A DNA stretch of 32,319 nt from Planctomycetota bacterium (GTDB lineage Bacteria > Planctomycetota > Phycisphaerae > WQYP01), in assembly GCA_021809365.1 (NCBI GenBank), contig JAKBAC010000022.1:1-32319 (forward strand). Reading direction: 5' to 3'. The notes beneath the pieces were generated by a model. It searched no databases. It saw only the letters and a program-made list of their open reading frames with translations, and was not told the DNA's origin. The position numbers were made by a program, and so were the translations under genes. Shown one piece after another: positions 25,523-32,319 of this stretch (position 1 is the stretch's first letter; every line of letters starts with the position of its first letter).

Positions 25523-25992
25523 AACGCAACTCCAAAAAAAACAACACTGTTGCGGCCCGCCGGTGACCACCACCAGCTTGACCGGAACATTTCACCAGAA
25601 TGAAAGTCTCATCCACCCTGCCCGACTTTTCGCGGCACACGCCGTCAAGCCGCCATATTATAGCACCCCCGCCCGCCACCTGGCGCAAATCTCGTCGGGT
25701 ACTCTGTCACGACAAACTCATATATTTACATAGCTCTACGTGCCCTGTGCCCCCCGTCATGTTCTCCCACGGCGGACATGCCTCACGGCGGCTCAATGCC
25801 GCCGGCTATGTGCCACGTTGCTCGTGTTGTTCGTTGTTCAGGCCGCGGAAATATTTCAGGGCACCCGTGGCGGCGACTGTTGCCGCAGAGCAGAGAACAG
25901 TAGAAAGTTGAGCAGTGACATTTATTGCCACGCCCGTTGCTCGATGTTTAACATCGTCCCTTGGTTTTCCACCGTAACCATTGATCCATGGC
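25523..25992. other. Intergenic region with repeat fragments
   Basis: No gene is supported in these 470 bases downstream of ftsK. They hold a 13-bp copy of the right end of the 120-bp element (TATTGCCACGCCC, 25923-25935), with no matching left end nearby. A 12-bp GGGCACCCGTGG (25859-25870) is the reverse complement of part of the element body. A 26-bp motif at 25888-25913 (GAGCAGAGAACAG...GTTGAGC) recurs on the other strand at 28976 and 29064. A hairpin GATGTT/AACATC near 25945 could mark the end of the ftsK transcript but has no T-run. Confidence 0.45.
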
Positions 25993-28449
25993 TCAATCCT
26001 CCTCCAAATCCGTATCCATCATGGGCGTGGCCCGGTCAACCGCCGGGACGGGCTGGGACGCTTTGATGGATTCCCAATCTTCCATGGTGATCATGACTTC
26101 GCTGGCCTGACTGCCCTTATACGCACCCACAATTCCGGCCGCGCGCATCTGGTCAATGAGCCGACTGGCCCGGGAATACCCGATTGTCAGGCGGCGCTGC
26201 AGCAGACTCACGGAGCCGCGGCGCGTTTCAATGATGCACTTAACCGCTTCATCAAACAGCGGATCTTTTTCCGCGTCGGTGAGGCTGGTCGGTGCGCCGA
26301 TCTGCATGAGTTCCGGATGGAACTCCGGCTGCGCAATTTCCTTGAGAAATGAGCAGATACCCTTAATCTCGGCATCTTCCACAAACGCTCCCTGCCCCCG
26401 CAATAGCGCGCCGCCATTGGGTTTGAGCACCAGCATGTCGCCCTGGCCCAGAAGCAGTTCGCCGCCGGATTGATCCAGCATGATGCGCGAATCCAGCCGC
26501 GAGCGGACCTGAAAGCAGATTCTTCCGGGCATATTGGACTTGATTAAACCGGTGACCACCTGCGCTTCGGGCCGCTGGGTGGCCAATATAAGGTGGATGC
26601 CGACGGCACGGGCTTTCTGGGCGATACGGACAATATGCCCTTCCACTTCCTTGCTGGTCATCATCAGATCCGCCAACTCATCAATGATGATGACAATGTA
26701 GGGGAGGTGGAATGGGATGCGGGCTTCTTCCTCCGGATTGCTGGGTTGGAAGCGCTCAATAATCTGTTCGCGCGACAATTGGTTGAACTGCTTGATGTGC
26801 CGCACGCCCGCTTCGGAGAGTGTTTCATAACGCTCATCCATTTTTTGTGTGGCCCATTCCAGCACGCTTTCAGCCTTGGCCATATCGTCGATGATGGGAG
26901 CCATGAGATGGGGAATCTGCCGGTAGTCCTGCATTTCCACCATTTTGGGATCCACCATGATCATCTTGACGTGATCGGGCCGCTGCGTGAGCAGCAAGGT
27001 CATGATAATGGAATTGATGCACACGGATTTGCCCGACCCGGTGGTGCCCGCGATCAGCAGGTGGGGCATTTTGGCTAAATCCTCCACCAGCGGATTACCC
27101 GAGGCGTCTTTTCCCAGGCACATGGGAAGCGCCATTTTAGATATGTCTTCATGTGCCAGTTGCATGAGTTCCTTGAGGCGGACTTTTTCCTTGTCCATGT
27201 TGGGAACTTCAATGCCCATGGTGGATTTGCCGGGGATATTATCAATGCAGCGGACGGGCGGGCTTTTCAGCGCCCGGGCAATATCTTTGAATAACGCGCC
27301 CACCTGCGAGCTTTTGATGCCGGGAGCCAATTCTACTTCATACATGGTCACCACCGGGCCGGTATCGATCGCCACAACCTTGCCATCAATGTTGAAACTG
27401 TTCAGGCACGCCTCCAGCACTTTGGCGTTCTGCCGGACGGCTTCTTCCTGTCCTTCCGTATTAGCGGGTTCCGCATCTTCCAGCAGATCCAATCCCGGCA
27501 GGCGATAGTTTCCCAGGTCCTGCTTCTGTACCGGCGGAGTCTTAAAAGGCAAAAGCATTTCCGCGACCACAGGTTTGGGCCGACGGACCACGACGGGCGC
27601 GGGTTCTTCAGCAGGCTCTGAAATCACGGGTGATGGGCTGTCGCTGTTTGTTTGCGCATCTGCGCCGGCGGGCGACACGGCATCGGCCTTTTGAGTTGCC
27701 GGCCCAAGAGACGACGGTGCCGGTGCGAACTTGGACAGCGTGGGGCGCAGGTTTGCTTTTCCCCGCGCGGCTTTTTCGGGCTTGCGGGAAAAGATTGCCT
27801 TGATCAGGGATCCCAGCATTCCCACCAATCCCGTCGCCGCGACGGAGGCGGCCTCACCCGCAGTATCGACTATTTTTTCATGCGGTACTTTTTTCCAGGC
27901 GCGCACAATCCACAACAAGAGCGCCATGACCAGCTCATCCGCCGCCAGAAGCAGCCCGACAATCAGACCTATCAGTAAAATAAGCGTGGAGCCGACACGC
28001 GATACGTGCAACTTGAGAAAGTGTCCCACGGCGGCCCCCAGAATTCCGCCCGGTCCCGCGGGCAGATTGTGTCCCCAACCCAGCAGATTGGCCAAACCGC
28101 TGGCCACCACCAGCAGCAGCGCCCCGCCTATGAGGCGAAAGGCCATTTGTGTGAGATTACCGCCCACACTCCACACCACCAGGAATGCCGCGAGCATCGC
28201 CAGGGCCACCCACGCTCCCGGCCCCAGATTATTCATAAACAGATACGCGATTGTGGCACCGATCGGACCGCACCAGTTCTGTACCGGCACCGCTTGCGTG
28301 TGATACACCGGCGAGCTTGCCAGCATGGTGGGATCCGAGGGATGAAAAGAGGCCACCGCCAGCGTCAGAAACAGCCAGATCGCCCATCCCAGCGGAACAA
28401 GGCATAAACGGAGCACACGATAATGTCGCGGCGCGGATTGCGTTGCCAT
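25993..28449 (-). CDS. ftsK: DNA translocase FtsK/SpoIIIE
   Basis: The protein has 818 residues. The ATG at 28449 (MATQSAPRHYRV) has GAGG 6 nt upstream; the longer frame adds 21 residues that lack support. The N-terminus carries the FtsK four-helix membrane domain (about 10-180). A Pro/Ala-rich linker (about 225-305) follows, then the motor: Walker A GTTGSGKS at 468-475, Walker B IVIIIDELADL with Asp590/Glu591, and AQKARAVGIHLILATQRP. The gamma winged helix (about 735-800, GSVSLLQRRLTIGYSRASRLIDQMRAAGIVG) reads polarity sequences and activates XerCD recombination. It moves chromosome ends through the division septum. Length fits short-linker FtsK proteins. Confidence 0.95.
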   Translation of the reverse strand: MATQSAPRHYRVLRLCLVPLGWAIWLFLTLAVASFHPSDPTMLASSPVYHTQAVPVQNWCGPIGATIAYLFMNNLGPGAWVALAMLAAFLVVWSVGGNLTQMAFRLIGGALLLVVASGLANLLGWGHNLPAGPGGILGAAVGHFLKLHVSRVGSTLILLIGLIVGLLLAADELVMALLLWIVRAWKKVPHEKIVDTAGEAASVAATGLVGMLGSLIKAIFSRKPEKAARGKANLRPTLSKFAPAPSSLGPATQKADAVSPAGADAQTNSDSPSPVISEPAEEPAPVVVRRPKPVVAEMLLPFKTPPVQKQDLGNYRLPGLDLLEDAEPANTEGQEEAVRQNAKVLEACLNSFNIDGKVVAIDTGPVVTMYEVELAPGIKSSQVGALFKDIARALKSPPVRCIDNIPGKSTMGIEVPNMDKEKVRLKELMQLAHEDISKMALPMCLGKDASGNPLVEDLAKMPHLLIAGTTGSGKSVCINSIIMTLLLTQRPDHVKMIMVDPKMVEMQDYRQIPHLMAPIIDDMAKAESVLEWATQKMDERYETLSEAGVRHIKQFNQLSREQIIERFQPSNPEEEARIPFHLPYIVIIIDELADLMMTSKEVEGHIVRIAQKARAVGIHLILATQRPEAQVVTGLIKSNMPGRICFQVRSRLDSRIMLDQSGGELLLGQGDMLVLKPNGGALLRGQGAFVEDAEIKGICSFLKEIAQPEFHPELMQIGAPTSLTDAEKDPLFDEAVKCIIETRRGSVSLLQRRLTIGYSRASRLIDQMRAAGIVGAYKGSQASEVMITMEDWESIKASQPVPAVDRATPMMDTDLEED

Positions 28450-28499
28450 GATCAACCTCGACTTCCAATGTCTTCCAGCCTGTTTTGCAACAAGCCCCT

Positions 28500-28613
28500 T
28501 CACCCCCGCCATCCAACGCGGGGTTCAACATATATTCTACCGTGAATCATGGCGTAAACCAGCCTGATGCAAGCATAGCGGGCCACCCACAGGAACGCAT
28601 GGGTGTCCAGCAT
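28500..28613 (-). pseudogene. Remnant of a PIN-domain (VapC-type) toxin
   Basis: A frame starting at ATG 28613, 5 nt after the antitoxin-like stop codon, reads MLDTHAFLWVARYA..., the unmistakable beginning of a VapC/PIN ribonuclease (usual form LLDTHxLLWW, where Asp is the first metal ligand). After about 12 residues the similarity stops, and a stop codon follows at residue 38. Normal toxins are about 125-140 residues with three more acidic ligands, all absent here. It is the 5' stub of a deleted toxin gene. Confidence 0.6.
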
Positions 28614-28618
28614 GACTC

Positions 28619-28840
28619 TCAAGACTCAAAGCTCTCCAATATCTCACGGGGAAGCGGAGCATTGAAGTCGTCGGCGACTTCAATTAGGCCCTTGGCTGAT
28701 CCCAACTTACGTTTGCAGTGCGGACGATGCAGAGGGGTTAACCGCGCCACCGGTTTTCCCGCGCGCGAAATGACCACATCTTCGCCGACTGCCATCCGCC
28801 GCAAAAGGCGTGAGAGATGCGTCTTGGCCTGATGACAAGT
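28619..28840 (-). pseudogene. Phd/YefM-type antitoxin, 5' end lost
   Basis: The last ~73 residues read H-Q-AKTHLSRLLRRMAVGEDVVISRAGKPVARLTPL and end ADDFNAPLPREILESFES, which is typical of Phd/YefM antitoxins partnered with PIN toxins. The usual N-terminus (M-x(3-6)-VNxHEAKTHLS) is missing: just upstream of HQAKTHLS the frame runs into low-complexity repeat DNA that encodes nothing antitoxin-like, and no ATG/GTG start with a ribosome-binding site is evident at the right place. The frame stays open to 28981, but that extension is repeat sequence. With the toxin stub next to it, this is a decayed toxin-antitoxin locus. Confidence 0.62.
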
Positions 28841-29295
28841 GCCCCGTTGTTCGTCGCTCGTTACTCGTTGAGCGCAGCGTTTCGTTGAAGCGCGTCGTTC
28901 CCTCGTCTTATCTTTGTGTCGTTGTGTCGTTGTGTCGTTGTGGTAAATACCGTCGTCGTCGTCGCCGCAGCGACAGCTCAATTCTCTACTGCTCGCCTGC
29001 TCTACGTTCCTCCGCTCCCGGCAAACGACAGCAATTCTCCAGGCCAGCCTTATGTGCTCTACCGCTCAACTCTCTGCTGTTCTCCTGCTCCAGCCGCCGC
29101 AGCGGCTACCCCTCCGTTACCTCGTGGTTAATTCCGTCGCCGTCGTCGTCCCCTTTGCGCTCTTACGCCGCTTTGCGGTTACCTCCCCGTCTCTTAGTGT
29201 TTTAGTGTCGTTGTGGTGAATATCGTCGTCATATCCTCCGCTCACCTCCGCTACCTCGTGGTAAATATGGTGCTGCTCTCTGGCCTGGTAGCGCC
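28841..29295. repeat. Mosaic of low-complexity and short dispersed repeats
   Basis: About 450 non-coding bases. They include three tandem GTGTCGTT octamers (28916-28939). GTGTCGTTGTGG plus an AATA-x-CGTCGTC tail appears at 28932-28957 and again at 29205-29230 (24 of 26 bases). CTCCG-T/C-TACCTCGTGG-T-T/A-AAT appears at 29112-29132 and 29246-29266. Two 27-bp copies of a GCTCAAYTCTCTRCTG motif lie at 28976-29002 and 29064-29090. On the minus strand the text looks like the ACCACAACGACAC... / ACCACGAGGTAAC... strings seen between genes in many environmental bacteria. Reading frames across it are fortuitous. Confidence 0.6.
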
Positions 29296-29315
29296 CGGAC
29301 AATAACTGTCCGCAT
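29296..29315. repeat. 20-bp palindromic repeat, left copy
   Basis: CGGACAATAACTGTCCGCAT occurs here and, identically, at 31634-31653. The core CGGACA-ATAAC-TGTCCG is an inverted repeat with a 5-nt centre, suitable for a dimeric DNA-binding protein or a recombination site. The two copies lie in direct orientation on either side of the methyltransferase and TetR genes. Confidence 0.7.
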
Positions 29316-29467
29316 GGGGTGGTAAACATATCCGTATTGAACGTTCGGGTGTTCCGAATGCCGACTTGTTTTAGTGAAGGGAAATGTATGCAGTCGATGC
29401 CGATACCGGCCTGCCTACGGACAGCGGAATTTGCACGGTCCCTTATCAAATAAACATTGAGGAAACA

Positions 29468-29572
29468 ATGAACGCCGAAAACAACATGATAGATCTCACG
29501 CTCGAACAGATAGCTGCTTGGACGGACGGTAGCGCCAAGGGCAAGGACCAGTCTATTGCGTCGCGCGGTTAA
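29468..29572 (+). CDS. Short ORF, possible MurF/LpxD-like N-terminal fragment
   Basis: A 34-codon frame with a good ribosome-binding site (GAGGAAACA before the ATG). The product contains MIDLTLEQIAAWTDGSAKG, which resembles the first ~20 residues of MurF or LpxD (LTLxEIAxxTGG), then ends. It overlaps the methyltransferase stop codon by 4 nt (convergent). It could be a broken gene start or a chance match; alternatively it is a real small peptide. The sequence upstream to the 20-bp palindrome (29316-29467) holds nothing else I recognise. Confidence 0.3.
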   Translation: MNAENNMIDLTLEQIAAWTDGSAKGKDQSIASRG

Positions 29573-30225
29573 TGATTGGCATGTCCGGCAACCACAAATT
29601 GCAGGCTACCTATGCCCACCGGTCCGCTTTGGATACAGTGTAAGCCTTCTTCGCTGAACAGGGCGATAAGTTCCGATAGTTCGACGCTCCCGTGGCGCGG
29701 CCGACGAAAGTGGTCCAGTAAACTCGGGTGCTTCAAGCTGCTGACGCCGAAATCAACCGCCAGTATGCGCCCACCGGGCTTAAGGACTCGCCCTGCTTCC
29801 CGGGCGCATTGCCGCCGCGAGCCTCGCGGCAGATGGTGAAGCATGATTGTGGTCAATACCGTGTTGAACTGCCCGTCAGCAAACGGCAGGTCTTGAGCAA
29901 ACGCCTTCAGGAACGTAACATCGGTGTTCGCCCTCGCGGCTTTCCGGTAAGCACGAGAGAGCATTTCCGGTGATGCGTCGATTCCGTATACGCGGCCGGT
30001 TGTGCCGACTCGGCGCTTGGCCGCAAGCGCCAGAGTCCCGGTGCCACAACCAACATCCAGAATACTTTGTCCGGGTTCCAGGCCCGCCAATTCAAGAATT
30101 TGCTCCCGCAGAGCCCCCTCCCGCCCCAGAGTCACCAGCCAGAGCAGCCAGTCATATCGCGTCGCACCATGGAACACTAGTCCGCCACCTGCCGGTGGTT
30201 TGTTCGGAACTGTCAGATTCACCAT
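29569..30225 (-). CDS. Class I SAM-dependent methyltransferase (UbiE-like)
   Basis: A 218-residue Rossmann methyltransferase. The ATG at 30225 has AAGGA 7 nt upstream. Motif I is ILDVGCGTGTLAL (Asp57, Gly59, Gly61), motif II ends GIDASPEML, then DLPFADGQFNTVLTTIMLHHL (post-II/III) and RVLKPGGRILAVDFG. This is the layout of UbiE/arsenite- and small-molecule methyltransferases, but no substrate can be assigned; the Cys triad of ArsM is absent. It is divergent from a TetR regulator across 261 bp with a palindrome close to its start, so it is probably that regulator's target. Confidence 0.87.
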   Translation of the reverse strand: MVNLTVPNKPPAGGGLVFHGATRYDWLLWLVTLGREGALREQILELAGLEPGQSILDVGCGTGTLALAAKRRVGTTGRVYGIDASPEMLSRAYRKAARANTDVTFLKAFAQDLPFADGQFNTVLTTIMLHHLPRGSRRQCAREAGRVLKPGGRILAVDFGVSSLKHPSLLDHFRRPRHGSVELSELIALFSEEGLHCIQSGPVGIGSLQFVVAGHANH

Positions 30226-30257
30226 ATCCGTATCCTTTCATCCGTATTCGTATACCT

Positions 30258-30273
30258 CGTCCGTTAATGGACG
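30258..30273. promoter_or_regulatory. Candidate TetR operator (16-bp palindrome)
   Basis: CGTCCGTTAATGGACG is palindromic except for one base pair, with a TTAA centre. It lies 33 bp upstream of the methyltransferase ATG, where a bound repressor would block its promoter. The size and symmetry fit TetR-family operators. Confidence 0.45.
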
Positions 30274-30365
30274 ATATGTATTTTAATGGACACTGCGCCC
30301 GTAGTCAAGCCGGCTGGGTTCCAATGGGGGGCGATTTGTTTCGGTTGTGCCGCTATTACAACGCC

Positions 30366-30385
30366 GCGCGGAAAAAATTCCGCGC
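30366..30385. repeat. 20-bp perfect-arm inverted repeat
   Basis: GCGCGGAA and TTCCGCGC (8-bp arms) flank AAAA. It lies about 100 bp before the TetR ATG. It may be a second operator or an RNA hairpin in the TetR leader. Confidence 0.4.
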
Positions 30386-30486
30386 CTGCCGGGGCGGCGG
30401 TTGTGTGGTAGGGATGGATGTTCCATAATACGCTCAATTGCCCGGCGCGGAGCAGCCGCGCAGCGTAACGCCGTAGGGTTTTTAAG

Positions 30487-31179
30487 ATGTCGAAGATATC
30501 AAAAGACCGCCGCATCGCCCGAACCCGTTCTTCGCTTAACCATGCGCTGCTTTCGTTGATTCTGGAAAAGGGATACGAGGCGATTACCGTTGAGGATTTA
30601 TGCGCCCGGGCCAATATCGGCAGGTCAACATTTTATATGCACTTTTCCGATAAAGATGATCTCCACCGCAGCGGTCTGGAGCACTTGCGGGCCGTGCTTG
30701 AGACGGGCCGCGACTCCAGCGCTAATCCGGAGGACGGCCATGGTTTTCTCAAATTCAGCCTCCCTATGTTCGAGCATGCCCGTGAGCACATAAATATGTA
30801 CAAAGCTTTGGCGGGTAATCGCGGCGGTGCTGCGGCATTGGATGCAATCCGCTCCATGTTGTCAGACATGGTGCGTGCCGAACTTTCCGCCGACATGGGG
30901 CGCTTCGGTACAGCCGATATACCCCGGAATCTTATGATTCAATATATTGTAGGTGCCTATATGGCAATTCTAACAAGCTGGCTGGATGAAGGCGCAAAGC
31001 TGCCCCCCACACGGATAGATGCGGTATTTCGCTCTCTGGTGTTGCACGGCATTGCCTCGGGAACGCCGGCCCTGTTGCCAAACACTATGAGAAATCCGTC
31101 TCCACAGACCCCGGCGCGTCAAGGGAACCGGCACAAATCCCTCGCTATTTCAGTGAAGAAGAGCAACGCACACGCTTGA
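30487..31179 (+). CDS. TetR/AcrR family transcriptional regulator
   Basis: A 230-residue protein. The N-terminal helix-turn-helix domain spans residues 10-58, with RTRSSLNHALLSLILEKGYEAITVEDLCARANIGRSTFYMHF, the canonical TetR pattern with recognition helix IGRSTFYMHF. The ligand domain (about 65-200) resembles the TetR_C_33-type fold (YIVGAYMAILTSWLDEGAKLPP). The last ~30 residues are basic and low in complexity. The ribosome-binding site is weak. It probably represses itself and the divergent methyltransferase through the intergenic palindromes; ligand unknown. Confidence 0.9.
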   Translation: MSKISKDRRIARTRSSLNHALLSLILEKGYEAITVEDLCARANIGRSTFYMHFSDKDDLHRSGLEHLRAVLETGRDSSANPEDGHGFLKFSLPMFEHAREHINMYKALAGNRGGAAALDAIRSMLSDMVRAELSADMGRFGTADIPRNLMIQYIVGAYMAILTSWLDEGAKLPPTRIDAVFRSLVLHGIASGTPALLPNTMRNPSPQTPARQGNRHKSLAISVKKSNAHA

Positions 31180-31726
31180 TAGCATCCCAAAATTGCCAAA
31201 TGTGCAATCATTTTTCTTGCAAAATGCCAAGTTGCGCTCGGTAGTCCCTTATTGCGCCTGTTTTTCACGGAAATTGCATGGCTAAGAGCGTTTTTCACAG
31301 CGATACCGGTGCCCGCACCGAATGCCCATGCGCGGATGTCCCCATCCTCGGTGCCTTTACAGAGCCACTGGCGGGGTTCGCTCGTCTCGAAAGTTAACAG
31401 CGACAGCCGCCCATTAGATGCGGGGTTTACGGCGGGCCGCGGCCCTGCGGATCGGGTTGTTGCACCTTTGCGTGGCCTTCCGGGCGGTAGTGCCCACAGG
31501 CTTCGCCCGACAGGTTTATCGAATTTACACAGGGCGCTGACGCCTGCCTGCCGCGACGAGAACTTAGGGGTTGGCCGGTAACGCAGGCGTCCCGCTTGCC
31601 TGGTGCCGACAAATTTGTGAAGTATCCGCCGAGCGGACAATAACTGTCCGCATCACGAGGTAGCATGAAATCTGACCGGTGCAGCCTCGGTGGTGGCACC
31701 AAAAGGAAATTTTAGAAAGGGAAGTT
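31180..31726. other. Intergenic region, no gene supported
   Basis: Frames open on both strands across these 547 bases have no recognisable product and no ribosome-binding site. Structure seen: an inverted repeat GACGCCTGC (31539-31547) / GCAGGCGTC (31583-31591); the right copy of the 20-bp palindrome (31634-31653); and a 16-codon frame at 31665-31715 (MKSDRCSLGGGTKRKF) preceded by GAGG, which might be a leader peptide for the phosphatase gene 12 nt further on, though this is speculative. Confidence 0.4.
31634..31653. repeat. 20-bp palindromic repeat, right copy
   Basis: Identical to 29296-29315 (CGGACAATAACTGTCCGCAT), 2.34 kb away in the same orientation. Here the palindrome extends by one pair (GCGGACA...TGTCCGC). 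It lies 74 bp before the phosphatase start codon. Confidence 0.7.
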
Positions 31727-32182
31727 ATGAAAATCCATGTTTTCACCCGTCAGGAAATCGAAACCGGCATTCAGATGAAGCCCGCGTATGCCGTCGTTTC
31801 AATCCGCAATTCGGGCGAGCCGCGGGCCAAAGTCAAAAAGCAGCCTGGACTGCGGGATGTACTGTACCTTTCGTTCAGCGGTATCGACCCAGCGCACGGC
31901 ACCCGACTGCAGCGAAGAATCAAATATTTTACGCCGGCCCAGGCGGATAAGATTTGCGAATTCGTCCAGCAGCACAAGGCCGATGTCGGTGCCTTCGTAG
32001 TTCACTGTGAAAAGGGCACATCCCGCAGCCCCGCGGTAGCCGCCGCGATCAGCGAAGCGCTGGGGCTGGACGCGAAGCGATTCTGGCGAAAGTACACACC
32101 GAGCGACTATATCTTCAAAGTGCTATCAGAGGCCTTCGCACGTTCTGCCGCAGCGCAATGCAAAAAGAATAAAACGATATAG
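31727..32182 (+). CDS. Dual-specificity/tyrosine phosphatase-like protein
   Basis: The protein has 151 residues. The ATG at 31727 has AAAGGGAAG upstream and is preferred over a frame extension of 16 codons. The P-loop VVHCEKGTSRSPAVAAAI (92-109) is the Cys-x5-Arg signature of cysteine phosphatases (Cys94, Arg100), and Asp54 in SFSGIDP lies where the general acid is expected. Such short proteins are found on plasmids, phages and islands and are often described as dual-specificity-phosphatase-like. The substrate could be a phosphoprotein or phosphorylated nucleotide/sugar. It has no visible operon partner in the window. Confidence 0.8.
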   Translation: MKIHVFTRQEIETGIQMKPAYAVVSIRNSGEPRAKVKKQPGLRDVLYLSFSGIDPAHGTRLQRRIKYFTPAQADKICEFVQQHKADVGAFVVHCEKGTSRSPAVAAAISEALGLDAKRFWRKYTPSDYIFKVLSEAFARSAAAQCKKNKTI

Positions 32183-32319
32183 CCTTGTTTTTATACTTAG
32201 GCATCGCGAAGAAATAACGTGAGCAATTATGGCGCAGGAATTTTGACCGCCGGCAAGGCGCTCGCGAGGCGCATATCCGCATGGATTCTGTAACGAGCGG
32301 GCAACGCCGCCGGCGGCCA
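32183..32319. other. Window end, nothing recognised
   Basis: 137 bases after the phosphatase gene. A GC-rich stretch with GCCGGC repeats lies at the edge. No coding frame or structure could be supported. Confidence 0.4.

Larger units (their letters stand above)
30226..30486. promoter_or_regulatory. Divergent regulatory region between methyltransferase and TetR genes
   Basis: This 261-bp gap holds two inverted repeats listed separately (30258-30273 and 30366-30385). A second half-site, TTAATGGAC, lies at 30283-30291, 19 bp from the matching half of the first palindrome. ATCCGTAT occurs twice next to the methyltransferase start. A TetR-type repressor normally binds such a region and controls both genes. 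Confidence 0.45.

Noticed and set aside
28841..28981. Full-length 120-residue antitoxin
   Set aside because: The N-terminal ~47 residues are translated low-complexity repeat DNA (Asp runs, Thr/Arg-rich) and do not resemble any Phd N-terminus.
31119..31640. Overlapping frames on both strands upstream of the phosphatase
   Set aside because: Neither has a ribosome-binding site or a recognisable domain. The minus frame also runs antisense into the TetR gene.

Overview
The window looks like chromosomal DNA from an environmental, carbohydrate-rich bacterium, most plausibly a planctomycete of the Phycisphaerae type. The basis is indirect: several long secreted or Tat-exported glycoside-hydrolase-like proteins, a BatA-type membrane protein, a glycoside hydrolase fused to a family 2 glycosyltransferase, and an ordinary Gram-negative-style FtsK. 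No rRNA, tRNA or ribosomal protein gene is present, so the taxonomy is inference. I saw no CRISPR array, prophage or complete insertion sequence.

Layout. (1) 0.3-5.8 kb: a two-gene minus-strand operon (Tat-exported GH95-like protein, then a secreted clan-A glycosidase-like protein that seems to lack both catalytic glutamates) diverges from a GH57 amylase-like gene that has Asn where the nucleophile Glu is expected. (2) 6.0-10.8 kb: a HEAT-like secreted protein converges on hyfB-hyfF, two proton-pumping antiporter-like subunits of the hydrogenase-4/complex I family with no other hyf gene beside them. (3) 11.1-16.7 kb: a large secreted clan-A glycosidase with a C-terminal CBM9-like domain, a small secreted beta-sandwich-like protein, and a BatA-like membrane protein. 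(4) 17.1-24.5 kb: a tight six-gene minus-strand operon (GH-GT2 fusion, ABC exporter, two hexapeptide acyltransferases, a glycosyltransferase, a ChbG/HpnK deacetylase). Every junction overlaps by 4-8 nt. It reads as a pathway that builds, decorates and exports a glycan or glycoconjugate. (5) 25.1-28.5 kb: a small secreted cysteine-motif protein and ftsK. (6) 28.5-32.2 kb: an accessory-looking stretch with a decayed Phd/PIN toxin-antitoxin pair, a mosaic of low-complexity repeats, a methyltransferase divergent from a TetR regulator, and a dual-specificity-type phosphatase.

The most notable structure is a ~120-bp non-coding element present twice in direct orientation (16717-16836 and 24645-24763). 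It has imperfect terminal inverted repeats, and each copy is flanked by an 8-bp target-site duplication (TGATTCAT perfect; AGAAAGAG/AGAAAAAG 7 of 8). The two copies sit just outside the two ends of the six-gene glycan operon. Other intergenic structure includes a pair of 77-bp hairpin repeats, a 20-bp palindrome repeated on both sides of the methyltransferase/TetR module, and related low-complexity repeats on both sides of ftsK.
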